From the NCBI GenBank assembly GCA_002713215.1, contig PAVO01000026.1:1-64000 (forward strand): a stretch of 64,000 nt of DNA. Reading direction: 5' to 3'. Numbering within the stretch: position 1 is the first letter of the stretch; the number at the start of each line of letters is the position of its first letter. The notes beneath the pieces are model-generated. The model did not search any database. It saw nothing but the letters and a program-made list of their open reading frames with translations, and was not told the DNA's origin. This DNA comes from Crocinitomicaceae bacterium. GTDB taxonomy: Bacteria > Bacteroidota > Bacteroidia > Flavobacteriales_G > Salibacteraceae. Below are positions 63,148 to 64,000 of the stretch, in pieces. The translations under genes and the position numbers were made by a program.

Positions 63148-64000
63148 ATGCCTAAAATAATACCCGTAACACTCTTAGTTTTATTTACCTATAGCGGCTT
63201 ATCTCAGGTGTACACCAATAAGCCTGGAAAAAAACAACAGGTTAATACAGATACCTTAGGGCCCTATGATGATGTTCTACCCATCCTTGGAAGAAAAGCT
63301 CATGAAAGAGGGTTTGATTTGCCCTATTCTGCCGGGATTAGTCTAAATTATTTGTTTCAGGAGTCTTCGATTATCATCAACAATCTTCAGGTCGGTTTTA
63401 ATAAGGGAGACATGTATAACCTGGATAACATAATTCGATTCAATGATGCAACGGCTGCCACCAACGCATTTAATTTCCGACCAGATATCTGGGTATTCCC
63501 CTTTTTAAATGTTTATGGAATTTTTTCCGGATCAAAGTCAAGTACGGCGGTAGACTTTTCGGTTAATGTTCCTAACGGAACGGGATATACCGAAGTATTA
63601 ACCGCAAAAACGAAAGCAGAATTTCAAGCTACAACAGTGGGTTTTGGTCTTACTCCCACGTTTGGTGTAGCCGGAGCTTTTGTGGCTATTGACATGAATT
63701 TTTCCTGGTCTGACATTCCTGAATTGAGTAAGCCTGCTTATGTCTTTGTATTAGGACCACGCGTGGGTAAAAACTTCAGGTTTAAAAAAGAAAGAGCATT
63801 AGCAGTTTGGGTAGGAGGATTTCGAGTTGACATCAACAGCAGAACGGATGGGTCAATCCCTTTGAGTTCATTATTTGATTCCGGTGAATTGGCTGGAAAA
63901 ATAGAGGCCGGCTATATTAGGCTGGACGAAGCACAAACTAACCTGGATAACTGGTGGAGCAGATTAAGTGCTTCAGAAAAAAAGCAAAATGCTACAAAAT
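63148..64000 (+). CDS. Secreted/outer-membrane protein, partial at window end
   Basis: Starts at the ATG at 63148 with a signal peptide (VTLLVLFTYSGLSQ) and stays open to the last base (284 codons). The mature part alternates as in beta-barrel or transporter-like outer membrane proteins: LPYSAGISLNYLFQESSIII, RPDIWVFPFLNVYGIFSGSK and TVGFGLTPTFGVAGAFVAID. I recall similar uncharacterised proteins beside Omp85-like genes in Bacteroidota but do not know a function. The 3' end is outside the window. Confidence 0.75.
   Translation, partial: MPKIIPVTLLVLFTYSGLSQVYTNKPGKKQQVNTDTLGPYDDVLPILGRKAHERGFDLPYSAGISLNYLFQESSIIINNLQVGFNKGDMYNLDNIIRFNDATAATNAFNFRPDIWVFPFLNVYGIFSGSKSSTAVDFSVNVPNGTGYTEVLTAKTKAEFQATTVGFGLTPTFGVAGAFVAIDMNFSWSDIPELSKPAYVFVLGPRVGKNFRFKKERALAVWVGGFRVDINSRTDGSIPLSSLFDSGELAGKIEAGYIRLDEAQTNLDNWWSRLSASEKKQNATK

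Overview
The window reads as a Bacteroidota chromosome, most likely a marine or freshwater Flavobacteriales-type bacterium. Evidence: two proteins end in type IX secretion (T9SS) sorting domains, several promoters carry the Bacteroidota TAnnTTTG box, holA sits beside a stand-alone HsdR-N-domain gene as is usual in this phylum, and the gene families (DUF1573, DUF4157, VirE_N/DUF3987 primase) fit. The chromosomal part is moderately AT-rich. The central block (37.4-56.5 kb) is visibly richer in A/T.

Left chromosomal arm (0-37.3 kb): a minus-strand ligA operon (NAD+ DNA ligase, methyltransferase, acetyltransferase, lipoprotein, YdeI-like protein); an ABC transporter operon; a TPR protein with a lipoprotein; a DUF1573 protein divergent from valS, which is followed by a phosphohexomutase; a DUF4157 (eCIS-core) putative toxin next to a DNase I-fold protein; tRNA-Arg(UCU) with a tandem repeat downstream; a K+ channel and a CaCA cation exchanger; a run with mltG and a second phosphohexomutase; a T9SS subtilase; AMP nucleosidase and holA; an AI-2E-type permease; an ion channel; and a TetR-ABC-HlyD-TolC type I secretion operon.

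Central mobile element (about 37,385-56,507): it is inserted at the extreme 3' end of mnmE (trmE). A near-perfect direct repeat of the mnmE tail (TGTAT(T/C)GGAAAGTA) lies at both ends. The right end carries the core genes: HTH/zinc-finger protein, tyrosine recombinase, a 356-aa unknown, two small HTH proteins and a VirE_N-DUF3987 primase/helicase. The left end has a thermonuclease, a strongly promoted 267-aa protein and a small unknown. No relaxase, conjugation or capsid gene is recognisable, so it looks like a non-autonomous integrative or satellite-like island.

The cargo is a tight six-gene minus-strand defence operon (50,540 to 40,635): XRE regulator, PD-(D/E)xK nuclease-methyltransferase fusion, specificity subunit, OLD-type ATPase-TOPRIM nuclease, a long prokaryotic Argonaute with an intact MID pocket but no PIWI catalytic carboxylates where expected, and a DUF262/DUF1524 (GmrSD-like) protein. 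Gene gaps run from 7 bp of overlap to 13 bp. Directly downstream lies about 1.1 kb of noncoding DNA dense in long inverted repeats. This operon is my best candidate for an undescribed composite system: modification and specificity subunits, a guide-binding Argonaute and two possible effector nucleases in one transcription unit.

Right chromosomal arm (56.5-64 kb): mnmE, a T9SS SGNH-like protein, a PpiC-like protein with a HupE/UreJ membrane protein, exodeoxyribonuclease III, an Omp85-family gene broken by a one-base frameshift in an A8 tract, and an outer-membrane-type gene running off the window. All calls come from reading the sequence and recalled family motifs; no database search was run.
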